From Ostrinia nubilalis (Eukaryota; Arthropoda; Insecta; Lepidoptera; Crambidae), in contig NC_087090.1 of the NCBI RefSeq assembly GCF_963855985.1, forward strand, positions 17,420,501-17,484,500: 64,000 nt of DNA, written 5' to 3'. The stretch's first letter is position 1. The number at the start of each line of letters is the position of its first letter. Made by a program: the position numbers and the translations under genes. Of the stretch, positions 45,401 to 55,835 are shown piece by piece. The notes below the pieces were generated by a model, which worked only from the letters and a program-made list of their open reading frames with translations, was not told where the DNA came from and made no database searches.

Positions 45401-47477
45401 TATAGCGAAGTCAAGAGTGAATTTAGACAAGTTAGATTCGGAAGTGCTGACATCGTTAGTAAAGGATGTAGTGCAGAATAACAAAAAAAAGTCACAAGGA
45501 AAAAGGTGGACTTTAGCCAACAAAATATATGCTTTGGCTATATTTAAACGGTCCCCTAAAGCATACCGCTATATGCAAAAGCTGTTTACGCTACCAAGCA
45601 CTAAAACGCTCCAAAGGATTTTAAAAAATATACCAATGGAGCCTGGTATAAATAAAAATATAATTGATATGTTAGAGGCAAAAGCATCAAGTATGCCAAA
45701 GGAAAATAAATATTGCTCGTTAATATTTGACGAGATGGCGTTAAAGAAACGGATAATTTATAACGAAATTGCTGATAAAGTGGATGGCTACGTGGATTAT
45801 GGAGAGGGCGAGAACATGGGACGAGAAAAGAAAATTGCAGACCATGCGTTAGTGTTTATGATACAGGGTGCTAAACATAAATACAAACAATATATTGCGC
45901 ACTATTTTGTGGAAGGCACAATATCAACAGCAAAACTGGCAAAAATTATATCGGACATCATCAAAAAATTAAAAGAAATCGGATTTATGGTTCTAACAAC
46001 AGTTTGTGATCAGGGATCTACAAATATAGGAGCTCTTAACATGTTAAAAAGAAACTGTGGACAAGGCATAGATAGCAACTTTTTCTCTGTAAATAATGAC
46101 AAAATTTTTATAATCTATGACATCCCTCACTTGTTCAAATCATTACGAAACAATTTCTTTAAAAGTGGAAATATGTCTTTCGATGGAAAAATTGCACAAT
46201 GGAGGCATTTGGTAGTTGCAGAAGAACACAACAGAAATTTTTTAAATTTTAAAAAACTGAATAGTACCATTGTAAATCCAACATTCAAAACTAAGATGAG
46301 GGTGAAGTATGCTGCGCATGCTCTGAGTAATACCGTGGCAGCTATTTTAAAAATGATGGCATGGAAAGAAGTTTCTGATTGCAATGATACAGCATTTGTG
46401 ATTGAACAGTTAGATAAACTATTTGATTGTACAAATGGTCCATCATCTTTAAATGACGTAAAGAAAGGGATCCGGGAAAATGTTTCCACATCAAGTAATC
46501 ACATTGAGTCTTGGACCTTTTATACTGATAAGTTAAAAACCATAAAATTTATAACAGCAGAAAACACGATACTAAAAAATGTTAAATGCGTAAAGGGATA
46601 TCAAATATCTATCAAATCCTTAAACGATATTTGGGAAAAGTTAAAGAATGAAGGGTTTAAATATATGAACCTTAGACAGTTTAACCAAGACTCTCTGGAA
46701 AACTTATTTGGAATCATTAGGCAACACAGTGTAACCAATAGAAATCCCACTATCACGCACTTTACTGCAGCGCTTAAAACAAGCATGGTTACTGGGCTGA
46801 AAGTGCCTCATAGCAGAAGTGCTAATTGTGAAGCAGACAACAATAAACATATGCTGGAATATAAAGACATTTTAAAAACTAATTTAAAAACAACAGAAAT
46901 AAAAATTAATGTTCAAGATTCCACAGACACTGAATTTTATCCTGTGTTGTCTATCCCGGACCCTGAAAACTTAGAACAGCCCATTGAAAATTTGTGTAGC
47001 CTTGAAAACCAACCAGTAGTATATGTAAGCGGGTATTTAGCTGCCAAACTATTACAGAACAGTTCTTGTTTAATTTGTGAAGAGTGTTTGAGCGTGAAAA
47101 CTCCTGTTGACAATGATTTGTATGCATATATATCTCTTCGCGAATGGTGGCATGATAAAAAAAGTCTCGTTTATCCAACAATTCAATTATGTACCACCGT
47201 AAATGAAGCTAAACAATTTTATCATGACCATATTGCCGACCAGATATATATGGAAAATGTTGGAAAATTCATTTTCTTAATGTTGAGTACAAATTGTAAT
47301 TTTAGTTGGTTTAAATGTCAACAACATAATAAAGAAATTTATGATAAGATGTTTAAAATATTAAGTTACCTTTTTCTAAGAAAAAGTTGTAAAATCATTA
47401 ATGACAGCTTCATAAAAAGTGAAAACAATTTTGCTGACAAAAGTAAAAAAGCACAGCAACAAAGCATTGAAAAGTAA
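42488..47477 (+). CDS. THAP-domain P-type transposase, apparently intact (E2)
   Basis: Exons 42488-42588, 42823-43067, 43289-43342, 43752-43904, 45120-45206 and 45325-47477 join in frame to 930 residues with GT/AG junctions. Residues 1-90 are a THAP zinc finger: C9, C12, C62, H65, invariant P29 and W38, and an AVPTIF-like SAIPTLEL. A basic coiled coil near 220-245 precedes the catalytic region. LIFDEM (D349), TTVCDQGS (D442) and NQDSLENLFGIIRQ (E672) fit the DDE triad of the P/THAP9 family. A C-terminal Cys motif (SSCLICEECL) is also family-like. Such proteins excise and reinsert P elements, using GTP in Drosophila. AATAAA lies at 47528. Intron 4 has been enlarged by a foldback insertion. Activity is untested. 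Confidence 0.87.
43361..43624 (+). mobile_element. Helitron-like insertion in E2 intron 3
   Basis: From ATACTAATAATATAAAAAGG to GCCAGGTCAGCTAG, followed by T. Shared with E1 at the same site. Confidence 0.65.
44341..45085 (+). mobile_element. giant foldback element in transposase intron 4
   Basis: 745 bases whose two halves are inverted copies along most of their length. Ends GGACAGTGCCA and TGGCACTATCC; shared inner blocks include AAACCGAAGCGCACTGAAAT and ACTTAACCATACTGCATCCG. In E1 the same place reads AATAAATTTTAAAC, exactly the two flanks joined, so there is no target duplication. It sits between A and T but lacks the TC and CTRR ends of a Helitron. Class unknown. Confidence 0.8.
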
Positions 47478-47527
47478 TCTTGAGGCTGAGGTTCGATCAG
47501 CTGATAAGAAAATTAAAGATGTTTATA

Positions 47528-47533
47528 AATAAA
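47528..47533 (+). terminator. poly(A) signal of the E2 transposase gene
   Basis: AATAAA 51 bases after the stop codon. Read-through past it would enter the Na+/K+-ATPase beta gene. Confidence 0.5.
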
Positions 47534-47666
47534 AATCCTATTTTTTCTTAGAAAAAGTTGTGAAAATAAAAGTTTACAAAATTATCATTTCTGTACTTTG
47601 TTATAATTTTCAATAATTCCTCATGCCTACAACTGCTATGTCATGTTCAATACTTATTGTAATATA

Positions 47667-48411
47667 TAGCCTGACCAGGAACATAAAAACCCTGGCATAG
47701 AGGCGCCTCAATTGCATTTGATAGTGCAACACTGAGTACAGTCGTAGTTACCTGTGTTAAATTAATAGGCTAACTTTATGTATCAGGATTCAGGATTACG
47801 GGCTAATTTGATATTTTCATAAACTAACGAAAAAATATTATTATAGGTAACCTGATTTAAATAAATTAAATGAAACCATCAATCGAGCTAGTAGATTTAT
47901 TTTATTATTCATCAATAATCAAATTCAGAACTTGAATATTCAACTGCAATGTCTGCTCATGAACGCTTCAAACTCGGTACTTCTTTCCCAATCCCATAAA
48001 ATTCAACACTTAGAAAGTGACAAAATTTTTAAAATAGGTAGTTGAAACAAACCACAGCTAATTTTCATAGTGGACTGTACTATACGATAAACATGTCAGT
48101 CAATTTGACAACCTTTGTCGGAAACATTATTCAATGAAAATATTGTCCGAACCCTTAGTATTTCTCTTCGACAAATACTTTAACACATTGTGAACCACTT
48201 TTCTTTCACGACTATAAAAATATTTTAGCAATTTAATTCATAAAACCAATTGCGCACATTTAAAATAAAGTTTGTTTACACTTTGACAGCAATAGACTGA
48301 CATGCAAGGTGACATGTCAATGAAGTTTTCAGTTACTGTTGCCATTAAAAGAAATTAGTACCATTAGTTTTCCGCAACATGGCGAGGGTTTTTATGTTCC
48401 TGGTCAGGCTA
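47667..48411 (-). mobile_element. TIR element family E, copy 2, in the E2 3' region
   Basis: Ends TAGCCTGACCAGGAACATAA and its complement, TA on both sides (47665-47666, 48412-48413). E1 has a single TA here. Opposite orientation to copy 1 at 16737-17479, with the minisatellite-bordered version there. Confidence 0.88.
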
Positions 48412-48739
48412 TACCTATTTTATTTCGAAATAAATAATTTACGTTACAAAACTTCGTTTTACTTACACATAGTATAAAATAAAAATAGTAATCATTAAAA
48501 TATTGAAGGTTCCTATACTAGATATCGATATGCAATTACAACCCTAGCAAAGTATCGATAATCGATAAGTTATTACGAACGTCACTAATACTGTCAGAAA
48601 ATAAGGCATTATGTTGGTAGCTCCGCCTGTAGTTTGTGCGGTTGGTAAAGATTTGCGGGTCGTTCTCTAAAATGCATATGTGTGCGTGAGCTCAAAAAAT
48701 ATCTATGGAGTGCCGTCTCTTACTCTTTTATGCTCTTTG

Positions 48740-48747
48740 CTGGTCAC
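48740..48747 (+). repeat. 8-bp target duplication of P copy E2 (right)
   Basis: CTGGTCAC; matches 39040-39047. Lies 109 bases before the Na+/K+-ATPase beta start codon. Confidence 0.9.
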
Positions 48748-48856
48748 CCCATCGAATTTGTCAAACATTGCGGGCGGCAGCGGTTGGGCGTGTTTTCGAT
48801 TTTAATTTCAAGTTTTCGTAATATTATTGACTAAAAGTGGTTTTTAATTTAAAAAG

Positions 48857-51800
48857 ATGATACGAAATCGTGGTCTACAGGAGTTTGAAATAGAAACAAA
48901 GCCATCGAGAAGACTGGTGGAAAAGCAGAGTTTTTGGAGTTCCCTCTACAATGAAGAAACTTCTACATTATTGGGACGAACGCCTGAAAGTTGGGGTCAG
49001 TGAACTTTTTCAAGTGTTTCCTGAAGTATTACTTAAGTTTGAAATTTGTTTTTAACTGAAGACTATACGTTTTGTGGCGGATTTTCCCTAATTTCTTTTA
49101 TTGTTTGGGCGTGGTTAACAATTGTTTGATGTCGGGAACTGTGTATGAAAGAGATGTTTTGTGTGGTGTATGGTTTTATAAATTTCATAAAATTGTTCGT
49201 CTCTTCTTTACTAAAACTTGATAAGTGGTTTTTGTAGCTATCAAGTTTCTTCAAGTCATATAATAAGCCATATTGTTTCAATAATTCCCTTTAATTTAGG
49301 GATACTTGTCACCTATTTTTAATAGTAACACAATATTTAAAAAGGCAATTAATGCAATTATATTAATCACCCAAAAGCGAGTGTCAGAAGCCATGCTGTT
49401 GATCCAATAAATCGTGGACAAACCCAGGCTTATGTCATTGGAGTGTTAACTGTTGCCACTAATCCCGGCCTATCTGTGAAGCCCTGTCTAATTCCTAAAC
49501 ACTGTGGACCACACATGAAAATAAACATTGTGGCATCTATGACATTGCATTAAGTGCTATTTTGCAATCAATAACAACAAAAACGTAGCATGTTGCTGTA
49601 GACTGTATTTGAACTGGATTAACTTAGATTTGATCTGTCTGTCTATTAGTTATTAACAAGGATTAATAAGATAAACTAGGTTTATTCATTACTAGCTATT
49701 GCCCACGGCTTCACCCGCATGAAATTTAGTTTGTCACAGATTGTCATAAATTATAGCCTATATGTTATTCTGGGTTATAAGTCTGGGTCCAAAGTTACAG
49801 TTGCCTTCATTTCAAAAATTTTACTTTTTCTGCAGTTTGGAGTAACATTAAGCTACTTATTATTTATTTAGTGAGTCATAATAAATAACTTTACCAACAC
49901 TAAAACTTTCATCTTACAGGTAAACTCATCATTTTCTACATCATATTCTACGCTGCCCTGGCCTCTCTATTCATGATCTGCATGGTCACGTTCCAACAAC
50001 AGTTCATCAACCCGAGAGTGCCCCGATTACAGCAAGAGCACAGCGTGATAGGAACGAGTCCCGGCCTGGGCTTTCGGCCGCTGCCGCCTGACGTTAGAAG
50101 CACCCTGATCTGGTACAAGGGAACCAGTTATGAAAGCTACAAGTATTGGGAGGACCAGCTCATAGATTTTCTGTCAGGTAATTTAAATTGCAGATTATTT
50201 GATTATGAAAAGTAATAAAGATTATAGAAATAGACCACTTACGCTGAGTTGCACCAACTTACTTTAACCGTAACTGTAACAATGACTAGTGTTTTTTGTA
50301 TGGAATTTGACAGATTTTTGATGTTTGTTAAAGCTAAAGTAAGATGGTGCAACCCAGCCTTATTCTGCTATTGTTTTAGATATAGCAAGCCACGCTTAAA
50401 AATGGTCTACAATGTAGCTATTTCTTGATAATGTTAAATCAAGAAACATGCTAGTAACCATTTGTAGTGGTAGTACCTTCTCTAAACATGTTGTGTTTCC
50501 AAGAAACAGACAAAGGCCTTACTGAGTGAAGTGTTGTGTTTTCTTAATTGGTTTTACCATTATTATGTTAATGGGGTTTCACACTTCCACCATAGTCATT
50601 TTTGGTCTTTTATCTTTAATCAGTCTTAAGTTGATTCACTTGTCGTCATACCTTGCTTGCTATTTGTCATTTTTAAGCAAACCATGCAGTAATGTTGTCT
50701 CATCGCGTTCTCAGCCCGTCGTTTACCGTAGCCACTATTGGTACGTGTCAGAAGTCATGGTCGAATGATAAACGCAAAAATGAAGTTAATGAACTGATAA
50801 AAACTGTATAAGTATTTTAAAAGACGATGCTCAAAAGTCTTTGATAGCTGTTTAATAACATTTAAAAACAAATAAATTATTTATTTAATTTAAATTTACG
50901 TCATGAGGGAGCGACGTCTAGAGTAAGAGAGAAGATGATTTTTCCTTGCTTATAAATGTGTTATCTGGATAAGGGTACTTTACATTACTCAGAGTTCCCC
51001 TGACATGTCATGATGCGATTGGTATATAGCTCATGAGTGAGTACCTACTATTATCAATTATCATCTCCGAATCGGTAGCCCATCATCCTGGGGTGGACAC
51101 GGGACACCCGGCCCGCCCGCTATAATACGCGCATGTTCAAATGTGTACAAGAAAAAAACGACTGACCTTGGACGCTCAACCAGAACATTATTTTACCATG
51201 CCTGTATAAGAAAGGTTAAACCGCGGGCGGCGGGTGTTACCCAGAACATAATTTTACTATTCTGTACTGATCAAAAAATGTTTCTTTCTTCCACCCAGTG
51301 TACAAGAAGAAAGGTCAGACAGCTGGTGCGGGTCAGAACATCTTCAACTGCGACTTCGAGCACCTGCCGCCGCCGGGCAAGGTGTGCGACGTGGACGTCC
51401 GCGGCTGGGACCCCTGCATGGAGGAGAACCACTTCTCCTACCACAAGTCCTCGCCCTGCATCTTCCTCAAGCTCAATAGGTAAAAGGTTTTTGGCAATTA
51501 GGCTTTTAAAAAACATTAAAAGTTTTTTAAAAGTCCCCTTTAAGCCACTGTTTTCGCATAATGTGGGGCAGTAATGAGAAGTGGATGGCCAGATTAGTAT
51601 TATTTATCTTTCTATTCAAGTGCATTCTTTCAATAATCGTACATTGGCTGCGTTCAGCCGAAAATAGAGCTTGTTACAAATTGTTAGCAAAATTGCGATC
51701 GCCATGGCAACCGCCAAAACTTTAGCATGTTTTCGGCTAGGACCTATGCTAGGACACGTTTGCTAAACTTCAAAAGTGACGTTTTCCCTTACATTTTTTT

Positions 51801-53616
51801 GACAGTGACAGCACTTGCATTACAGCTAAAAGGACGCCATTTTACTTACTAACGCTAGCTAGCGCTATCTTGCGCCAAACGCCTTTCGTTGAAAACACAG
51901 CAGTTGCAGCTTTGTTTCTTTTGCGCCATCTACCCTAATTTTATCAGTTTTCGAGTTCTATTATTATGACAAAAAAGAAAGCCTCTCCAACTCGTCTAGC
52001 CAGTGCAGCAGTGTAGGAAGACTAGCCTACTAGATGGTAGAGCAAAAAACAATGCGATGTACAACCCGTTTAAATTAACTACACACCTCGCTGGCATGCG
52101 ACTCTTTCTCGCACTCCTCCCCACGTTCGCCCCTTCCGTACCAGAGCGTCGACGTGACGTCACGGCTCCTTAAAATAACAAAGCGGACGATTTGCAGGTA
52201 CTAATTTTATTCTAATTAAAAGACTTAATGAGGGTTTTCGCGATTGAAATATCCGCCAGATGGCAATACGTAGACGGGAGGTCCAAATGCTGCATGATTG
52301 GTGGATTTTGACATATCTGTCAATGTCATGTCAAAAATAACCAATCATGCAGCATTTGGACCTCCTGTCTACGTATTGCCATCTGGCGGATTTTTCAATC
52401 GCGAAAACCCTCATTGATGTGATTTGTGTTGTTCTTCAGGATATACGGCTGGCGGCCGGAGCTGTACAATGACACGACGCGGCTGCCGCACGACATGCCG
52501 GCCGACCTCCAGTGGCACATCAGAAACCTCACCAGCTACAACAGGAACTATGTCAGTATAGTTATAATAATAAATGAATATTAAAACTGTGACACATTCG
52601 TCATATTTCGAGCGATTTTGTTGTACGGGTTTGACGCTGATCGGTGCCTTTCGCCTTTGGTCCCATATGCATTCGATTCCAATCGCATTATTTGCATTTG
52701 GTCCCATTCGCAAAATGGTCACACTCAGATAAAACATTTTCAACTTAGTACAAGATGAACTATTGTTTAAAAAATAGTAGGCTTTAACTGAGATGGGGGC
52801 ACACTCAGATAGAGTGTGACCATTTTGCGAATGGGATAAAAATGCGAATAGGACAGAAATGACTTCTGACGTAATCCTTACAAGCTGAGACTTCTTCACA
52901 CGTTAAAGGCTATTTTTCCCCAGGCTAACATGGTATGGGTGACGTGCTACGGCGAAACGCCCGCGGATCAAGAAAACATCGGGCCCATCAAGTACTTCCC
53001 CTACCCTGGCTTCCCTGGATACTTCTACCCGTATGAGAACGCCGAGGGGTACCTGAGTCCCCTGGTCGCTATACACTTGGAAAGGCCGAAGAGTAAGTAA
53101 TCGTCGAATTTCCATATTGAACCGATTATCGTATTGTCTTTAGCTCACGAGAGTATTGCAATATAGAGGGCCTGAGCCGAAATACGATATATCCTATAAA
53201 CTACCCCATTTTCTTTTCTATTGTATTGTATTACCCATAAGACTGCCGAATAAAGGGCTTCTCTAAGGATTTCCACAACGATTGGTCCACCGAGTGAGAA
53301 GCCTGCCTATTTTTCGCTCCGTCCGTCACTCTATAGCTTTTCTATGAGCTTTTTTGCCCCAACGGCCATCAATTCTACGAGATAATGTGCCCCGCCCACT
53401 GTCAGTTAAGTTTGGCAATTCTGTGGGCTTTGTTTACTACCCAGTCGTCAGTCAAAAATCACAAAAACACTGCTGTGTGTATCACAATTCTAACCAAATC
53501 CATTTGTTGCAGCGGGCATTGTCATCAACATAGAATGCCGAGCGTGGGCCAAAAACATCATATACAACAGGAAAGAACGACTGGGCGTCGTGCACTTTGA
53601 ACTCATGATCGAGTAG
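48857..53616 (+). CDS. nrv: Na+/K+-ATPase beta subunit (nervana type), 6 exons
   Basis: Exons 48857-48995, 49920-50177, 51299-51479, 52440-52551, 52924-53092 and 53513-53616 give 320 residues. The short cytosolic tail contains FWSSLYNEETSTLLGRTPES. One membrane segment spans about residues 48-71 (LIIFYIIFYAALASLFMICM). The ectodomain keeps the six family cysteines (FNCDF, VCDVD, DPCME, SPCIF, VTCYG, IECRA) that form three disulfides, plus NDT and NLT glycosylation sites. The end is LGVVHFELMIE. The beta subunit folds and delivers the catalytic alpha subunit to the plasma membrane. Two P transposons lie immediately upstream, in what was a promoter shared with EMC5. Candidate AATAAA at 53907 and later. 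Confidence 0.95.
49693..49800 (-). repeat. Helitron 3' end fragment in beta-subunit intron 1
   Basis: CTAGCTATTGCCCACGGCTT and GAAATTTAGTTTGTCACAGA match the 16190 Helitron. The remainder is missing. Confidence 0.6.
50243..50381 (+). mobile_element. MITE (GCTGAGTTGCACCAACTTAC termini)
   Basis: GAGTTGCACCAACTTACTTTA at the left is inverted as TAAAGTAAGATGGTGCAACC at the right. About 139 bases, in intron 2 of the beta-subunit gene. Confidence 0.65.
52226..52414 (+). mobile_element. foldback MITE (AATGAGGGTTTTCGCG), copy 1
   Basis: ATGAGGGTTTTCGCGATTGA mirrors TCAATCGCGAAAACCCTCAT; the arms extend through CCGCCAGATGGCAATACGTA. It ends 26 bases before exon 4 of the beta-subunit gene and so borders the acceptor region. 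A truncated copy is at 57027-57140. Confidence 0.85.
52690..52840 (+). repeat. inverted repeat in beta-subunit intron 4
   Basis: CCCATTCGCAAAATGGTCAC at 52703 is inverted as GTGACCATTTTGCGAATGGG at 52817. Probably a decayed MITE. Confidence 0.55.
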
Positions 53617-55587
53617 ACGGCAAGTCCTACGAAGGTCTTAGAAAAGACCGACAAAAGACCGTCTCTTTTGGTAACTATGTACAGTATCCAAGTGAGTTTC
53701 ATGTTTTAATTTAGTTTAGTTAGTTTTTGAGATGGTCTACTGAATATATTTTTATTTGTGCGTTAAACCTACCGAAACTGCCTTTTTAGTAGACCAAATC
53801 GAATGTTGCCGTAAAGACTTGATTTGAGAATCTCTAGACAGCTTGAATATTTTTTGCATTTTATACGCATTCATAGATATAAGCAACATAGAGTAAAGAT
53901 ACATTAAATAAAATTATTAATGTCAAATGAATGAAGTCTGCATTACTCGAATTTTTATTCAAGTAATTTTACAATTCTTGTTAAAAATGGTAATCAAAAG
54001 TCGAAAGATTTTTTAAACTTAAAACTAAATGGGCATACTTAATAAAGTATGAAATAGCGTTTGTTTAATATTGGAAATCTCAGGATAATGATTATGTATT
54101 AAAACAGATTCTTGACATGACAATTTTTAGTTTTAGTTTTAATAAATTAAACATTTCCGTCCAAAATAAATGACATACTTAACCTTGTTTAGATTAAATA
54201 CATATATTATGGTAAAACTATAATGTATCTGTACACACTGATTGTATAAATAATCTATGTTGAGATCTGAACATTTATTTGCTCTTTTTCGAACTTATTT
54301 GAATCTCTTATATCACTTTTTTATACCAGTGTATGTATGTACCGTACAGTATATTTTCTATGTACAGTTGAATGATATTAGTAAAATAGTGACCCAGATG
54401 TAGTTTTAAGACTGAAGACTAAATAAGGACTTAATAACTATTATATTTTTATAGGTAGCTGACTTATTAATGATTCATTTATACATTTATACACTTTCAT
54501 TTATCAGCCAGGTGCAAAAATGAGTACTTATTAAAAATTCTGTAAAATAATTGGGCTAATTTTGGTTATAAAATGATATGATTAATTTTGCACTTGATTG
54601 ACTTAATTGTGCCTTTTATACTATTGTATTTAAATTATCTATTGCATTTATACTTTTAAACATGACTGCATATTTTCTTATTATATTTTAAGTATCCATT
54701 TTCTACTTAATGTCTCTTACTTATTATTATGTATTTTATAATTCGTTCGTTCGTTTTCAGCCAAATGACTTATAATTATCTTACAATATTTCCGTTTGAG
54801 AAATCTCGCGTATTTGATACTGAATCTATTGAAAATAACATGATATTCTAAAATTCTAAATAATGTTTAATAATAATACTAGAATGGAAGTATGTAATGC
54901 ATCTCAATTTTCATAGAATTCATGAATTTATCTACAAATCTTGCGTTCTTTAAAAACTGTACCTACATATTTCTGTTTATATGAAGTAAACACAGGCATG
55001 TCTATTTTAGTTTAAGAATATTTTTTATAACTTTTTCGTTAATTAGCTGTACGATTAGAACCTCAAATGTTAACGAATCCGTCCTGGAAATGAGTCTCGA
55101 ATGTACTTTGTAAGTGTAATATCAATGTGTGCCTTTAAAATGATAAATAAAAGACAATTACAATATAATTACAGTTTTCTTTTAGTTTAAAACCACAATG
55201 TCACGGAAAATCATTGATCAGAATGATGCTATGTAAGAAGTCGTATTTACTATACACATCTTAAAAGAAATTGCTAAATAGTATTTTAAACGTTACAAGG
55301 ATGTAGGTACTGAACTTTAAAAAGTAGCAACAGTACAATTAACAGTAAAATCTATTAATTTGTTATAAAGAATAAAATAAATTGATTACAAGCGACTTCC
55401 ATAAATAAATGTTATATTATCAGGACACAAGTGTGTCGTAACTGGCCATATAAATGAGCTCGCCTGCTATTCACGTGTGGGTACAGTTGATGACATATTC
55501 AAGTTCGCCCTAACCGCTATTGTGACGAGAAAAATATGCTAATGTGTTCGACTGTATCCCTTCAAGGTGGGAATAAAAAATCTGTGT
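53617..55587. other. 3' UTR and AT-rich spacer between the two beta-subunit genes
   Basis: Several AATAAA hexamers (53907, near 54142, near 55145) could end the upstream gene. A short RTE-end fragment (TTCGTTCGTTTTCAGCCAAA) lies at 54752. No exon recognised. Confidence 0.45.
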
Positions 55588-55699
55588 TTACGTCCCGAGC
55601 TTCGCACGTGCGCGCGCGCAGACAGAGTTGGTTGATGGTTGAGCGTCAGTTGCACGCAGCGCGCCGCGGGGGACGGACGTCCTTTTTTTTCCCTTCGCG
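55588..55699 (+). promoter_or_regulatory. GC-rich promoter and 5' leader of the second beta-subunit gene
   Basis: Abrupt GC-rich patch with GCACGTGCGCGCGCGC and a TCAGTTGC (55645) resembling an arthropod initiator. No TATA box seen. Confidence 0.45.
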
Positions 55700-55835
55700 A
55701 TGACCACTAAACCGAGTTTGGAGTCGGACTGGGCGCGAGCTCCGCCGCCCTCAGGCCCGGCGTGGAGGCAAATCGCCCACGCGTTGTACAACCCAGAGGA
55801 GAAAAGCTTCTTAGGGCGGACGCCCAAGCGATGGG
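55700..55835 (+). CDS. nrv: second Na+/K+-ATPase beta subunit, first exon only
   Basis: ATG at 55700 opens 45 codons plus one base before GTAAGT. The end (YNPEEKSFLGRTPKRWG) matches the last residues of exon 1 in the upstream beta gene (YNEETSTLLGRTPESWG), and the intron interrupts the same glycine codon at the same phase. This is therefore a tandem paralogue whose remaining exons lie beyond the window, behind an intron of more than 8 kb. The more proximal tail is Pro-rich and unlike that of the neighbour. An alternative first exon of an adjacent beta gene is possible. Confidence 0.82.

Larger units (their letters stand above)
39048..48739 (+). mobile_element. P-element-like transposon E2, apparently coding-complete
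   Basis: Starts CAGTGGGTAGACACTTC and ends GCTCTTTG, flanked by CTGGTCAC on both sides. Length is 9692 bases, or about 5405 without three insertions (39268-42055, 44341-45085, 47667-48411). E1 supplies the empty site for each. A 12-base direct repeat TTATGTTGGTAG lies at 39207 and 48609, 160 and 120 bases from the ends, and may be a transposase-binding site. Long terminal inverted repeats like the 31-bp ones of Drosophila P are not visible. Confidence 0.9.

Noticed and set aside
34433..48739. A single giant palindrome formed by inverted duplication
   Set aside because: The centre and both outer flanks contain two different perfect 8-bp duplications, which fits two insertions rather than one duplication event.
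49063..49281. 72-residue minus-strand frame in beta-subunit intron 1
   Set aside because: No domain, no splice context, AT-rich intron sequence.
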